A stretch of 64,000 nt of DNA from Hungatella hathewayi WAL-18680 (GTDB lineage: Bacteria > Bacillota > Clostridia > Lachnospirales > Lachnospiraceae): the NCBI RefSeq assembly GCF_000235505.1, contig NZ_JH379031.1, positions 1 to 64,000 on the forward strand, written 5' to 3'. Below are positions 62,010 through 64,000 of this stretch, piece after piece. The notes beneath the pieces were generated by a model. It did no database searches, was not told the origin of the DNA, and saw only the letters and a list, made by a program, of their open reading frames with translations. The position numbers and the translations under genes were made by a program. How positions within the stretch are numbered: position 1 is the first letter of the stretch; the number at the start of each line of letters is the position of its first letter.

Positions 62010-62063
62010 CGTTTCGTAGTTCCCTTTCTGTTTTGCCCACTATTCTGTTTTGAATTTCTGCCA

Positions 62064-62124
62064 TAAAAAATACCAGAAATATAATATGTGCATTCCTTGA
62101 GAATACAAATTACCTTCCTGGTAT
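62064..62124 (-). promoter_or_regulatory. Attenuator-like hairpin in the nickel operon leader
   Basis: On the minus strand ATACCAGGAA (complement of 62115-62124) pairs with TTTCTGGTAT (complement of 62070-62079, one G-U pair). A T6 tract follows, 55 nt before the ATG. The 35-nt loop could hold an alternative structure. This looks like a conditional terminator, but no known riboswitch consensus is seen. Confidence 0.45.
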
Positions 62125-62216
62125 AATTCGTTCTATATGATTTTCACTGATATTTTTATTTTTCACTAATTACCATTTTTAATTTATGTTAGGGACTTCG
62201 GTCACCTGTTAAAGAA

Positions 62217-62267
62217 ATTATACGCAATTTTCAGACAAACGTCAACATTATTTTCCCCAAACGTTTG
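62217..62267 (-). promoter_or_regulatory. Nickel/Lar operon promoter with upstream palindrome
   Basis: TTGACG (62240-62245) and TATAAT (62217-62222) are 17 bp apart on the minus strand. CAAACGTTTG, a perfect 10-bp dyad (62258-62267), lies just upstream. The transcript would have a leader of about 200 nt. The 62268-62465 stretch is the UvrA-like gene's upstream region with nothing else recognisable. Confidence 0.75.
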
Positions 62268-62465
62268 TGTAAATCGTTCTATCATTTTGTCTGAATTTTG
62301 CCTGGATTTTTTCTGGGGAAATTACAGCACAGAAAGAAGCCGCCACATCCACGTTCGCAAGAAATATCATGAATGTATTGCTTTTCTCTGGTATACTACA
62401 AGATAACCGTTATAATTCCACCCACAAAACCAAACAAAACAGCACAGGAAAAGAGGTCTTCGCAT

Positions 62466-64000
62466 ATGAAAGATATCATCATACAGGGGCTTACCCAAAA
62501 CAATTTAAAACATGTCACGTTTCAGATTCCGAAAGAAAAAATCACCGTCTTCACGGGCGTATCCGGTTCCGGTAAATCCAGCATTGTGTTTGATACCATC
62601 GCCGCAGAATCACAGCGGCAGATGAATGCCACCTATCCGGCATTTGTCCGCTCCAGACTTCCGAAGTATCCAAAACCGGCAGTAGAGCGGATTGACAATC
62701 TGACAGCGTCTGTCGTTGTGGACCAGTCTCCTCTGGGCGGAAATGCCCGTTCAACCGTCGGAACTATCAGTGGTCTCTACTCCAGTTTGCGGCTGTTATT
62801 TTCAAGAATCGGCCTGCCTTATATCGGCACCGCGTCCTATTTTTCTTTTAACGACACCAACGGGATGTGCAAGACGTGTTCCGGCCTGGGAAAAGTCACA
62901 AGGGTTGATATGGAATCCGTGCTAGACCCGGATAAGTCATGGAACGAGGGCTGTCTGAAGGATTCCCTCTTCCGCCCCGGCTCCTGGTACTGGAAACAGT
63001 ATGCCCAGTCCGGACTGTTTGACCTTGACAAGCCGATTAAGGATTATTCGGCTGAGGAGTACAATCTTCTCCTATATGGCTCCCGCGACGGTATCAGTGA
63101 GCCGGAAAATCCGAAGGTAACCGGTATCTATCACAAATACACCAAGACTCTTCTTAACCGGGATATCAGCAGCAAAAGCCGCCACACCCAGGAGAAATCA
63201 CAGAATCTGGTTGTCGAGATGGAATGCGATGACTGCCATGGAAAACGGCTGAACCCGGCTGCTTTAAGCTGCAAAATAAACGGGTATTCCATCGCGGATA
63301 TGTGTGAGATGGAACTGACACAGCTGAGGGATGTTCTGGCTCATATCTCCGATGAAACAGTGGGAGTGCTGGTCCGGACACTACTGGAGGGACTGGACCG
63401 AATGATAGAAATCGGCCTGCCCTATCTGCATTTAAACCGTGATACCCCTTCCCTGTCCGGCGGGGAAGCACAGCGGTTAAAGCTGGTCCGCTATATGGGC
63501 AGCAGTCTGACTGGCATGACCTATATTTTCGACGAGCCCAGCGCGGGTATGCATCCCCGCGACGTTTACCGCATGAACAACCTGTTAAAGCAGCTCCGCG
63601 ACAAAGGCAACACCGTTCTCGTGGTAGAGCATGACAAGGATGTCATCTCCATAGCCGATTATATCATCGACGTGGGACCGCAGGCGGGTCAGCATGGAGG
63701 CGAAATTGTCTTTGCCGGCAGCTATCAGGAACTGCTCCAAGCCGACACACTGACAGGCAGAGCCATGCGCCAGTCCCTGCCCATCAAGGAAAATCCACGC
63801 CAGCCGCAGGGCAGTCTGCCGGTTCGCGGGGCCAGTCTGCACAATTTAAAGAACGTGGATGTGGATATCCCTCTCGGCATCATGACCGTTGTGACCGGAG
63901 TGGCAGGCTCCGGGAAAAGTACATTAATCTCCCGTGTATTTGCCAGGCAGTATGACAGCGATATCGTGATGATAGACCAGGGTCCAATCACTGCAACCAA
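62466..64000 (+). CDS. UvrA-like ABC ATPase, 3' end beyond the window
   Basis: At least 511 residues, open at the right edge. ATG 62466 follows AAGAGGT. Walker A GVSGSGKSS is near residue 35. CKTCSG occurs near 133 and CDDCHG near 256 (zinc knuckle Cys pairs). The signature LSGGEAQRL is near 330, Walker B FDEPSAGMHPRD near 358, and a second Walker A GVAGSGKST near 477. Full UvrA has its first signature near 490, so the UvrB-binding and insertion region is missing. This is the UvrA2/DrrC-like class, often tied to drug resistance rather than excision repair. Confidence 0.85.
   Translation, partial: MKDIIIQGLTQNNLKHVTFQIPKEKITVFTGVSGSGKSSIVFDTIAAESQRQMNATYPAFVRSRLPKYPKPAVERIDNLTASVVVDQSPLGGNARSTVGTISGLYSSLRLLFSRIGLPYIGTASYFSFNDTNGMCKTCSGLGKVTRVDMESVLDPDKSWNEGCLKDSLFRPGSWYWKQYAQSGLFDLDKPIKDYSAEEYNLLLYGSRDGISEPENPKVTGIYHKYTKTLLNRDISSKSRHTQEKSQNLVVEMECDDCHGKRLNPAALSCKINGYSIADMCEMELTQLRDVLAHISDETVGVLVRTLLEGLDRMIEIGLPYLHLNRDTPSLSGGEAQRLKLVRYMGSSLTGMTYIFDEPSAGMHPRDVYRMNNLLKQLRDKGNTVLVVEHDKDVISIADYIIDVGPQAGQHGGEIVFAGSYQELLQADTLTGRAMRQSLPIKENPRQPQGSLPVRGASLHNLKNVDVDIPLGIMTVVTGVAGSGKSTLISRVFARQYDSDIVMIDQGPITAT

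Noticed and set aside
62258-62267. NikR operator before the nickel operon
   Set aside because: CAAACGTTTG is a dyad but does not match the GTATGA-N16-TCATAC type site, and no nikR gene is in the window.
62369-62575. 68-residue plus-strand frame overlapping the start of the UvrA-like gene
   Set aside because: It is out of frame with the UvrA-like gene, whose motifs begin at 62466.

Overview
The window is chromosomal DNA from a spore-forming, anaerobic Firmicute. The best fit is a Lachnospiraceae / Clostridium cluster XIVa member of the Enterocloster-Lacrimispora type. I base this on the clostridial 5' end of a 16S rRNA gene at the left edge, a long SRP RNA with a clostridial-type domain IV, spmA/spmB spore genes, an oxygen-independent ribonucleotide reductase activase, a DUF6128 protein and TraX. 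Most genes lie on the minus strand. There are no insertion sequences, tRNAs, phage genes or CRISPR arrays.

Left part (1-24 kb): conserved housekeeping genes. An rRNA operon leaves the window leftward from two tandem promoters. A minus-strand block follows: pfkA, dnaX, ybaB, recR, a large TPR/low-complexity protein, a Cof-type HAD phosphatase and a CvpA-like protein, with SRP RNA and tadA upstream. Next come an NrdG-type activase, a DUF6128 protein with a 14-unit minisatellite, nagB, an Xre regulator with a divergent partner, oleate hydratase, and the metG / traX / tatD / rsmA / tetR block.

Middle (22-35.5 kb): small accessory units. They are a DUF885 lipoprotein, a FabT-like MarR with a GerMN-like lipoprotein, a MerR regulator facing a cell-wall-repeat protein whose promoter has the 19-bp spacer of MerR targets, spmA and spmB separated by an inverted ArsC/Spx-like gene, a resolvase-type HTH protein overlapping a compact HipA-like kinase, and a heterodimeric ABC exporter with MarR.

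Catabolic cluster (35.5-47.5 kb): twelve same-strand genes under a LacI regulator. They encode an SDR dehydrogenase, a SelA/DgaE-like PLP lyase, an AGE epimerase, an ABC sugar importer, two RidA deaminases, a propeller lactonase, an amidohydrolase and an RraA-type aldolase. Together they read as a kinase-free oxidative route for an N-acetylated hexosamine: epimerise, oxidise C1, open the lactone, deacetylate, eliminate ammonia, then aldol cleavage. This is the most interesting system in the window. The chemistry is inferred from families and gene order only.

Right part (47.6-64 kb): metal uptake. A Na+-dependent NSS transporter is followed by a cobalamin-riboswitch-controlled cbiQOMN cobalt transporter and an RsiV-like lipoprotein. 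Next is an eight-gene operon joining a Ni/peptide-type ABC importer to LarB, LarC (with a His-rich repeat) and LarE, the nickel-pincer cofactor pathway. The window ends inside a UvrA-like ATPase gene that lacks the UvrB-binding region.
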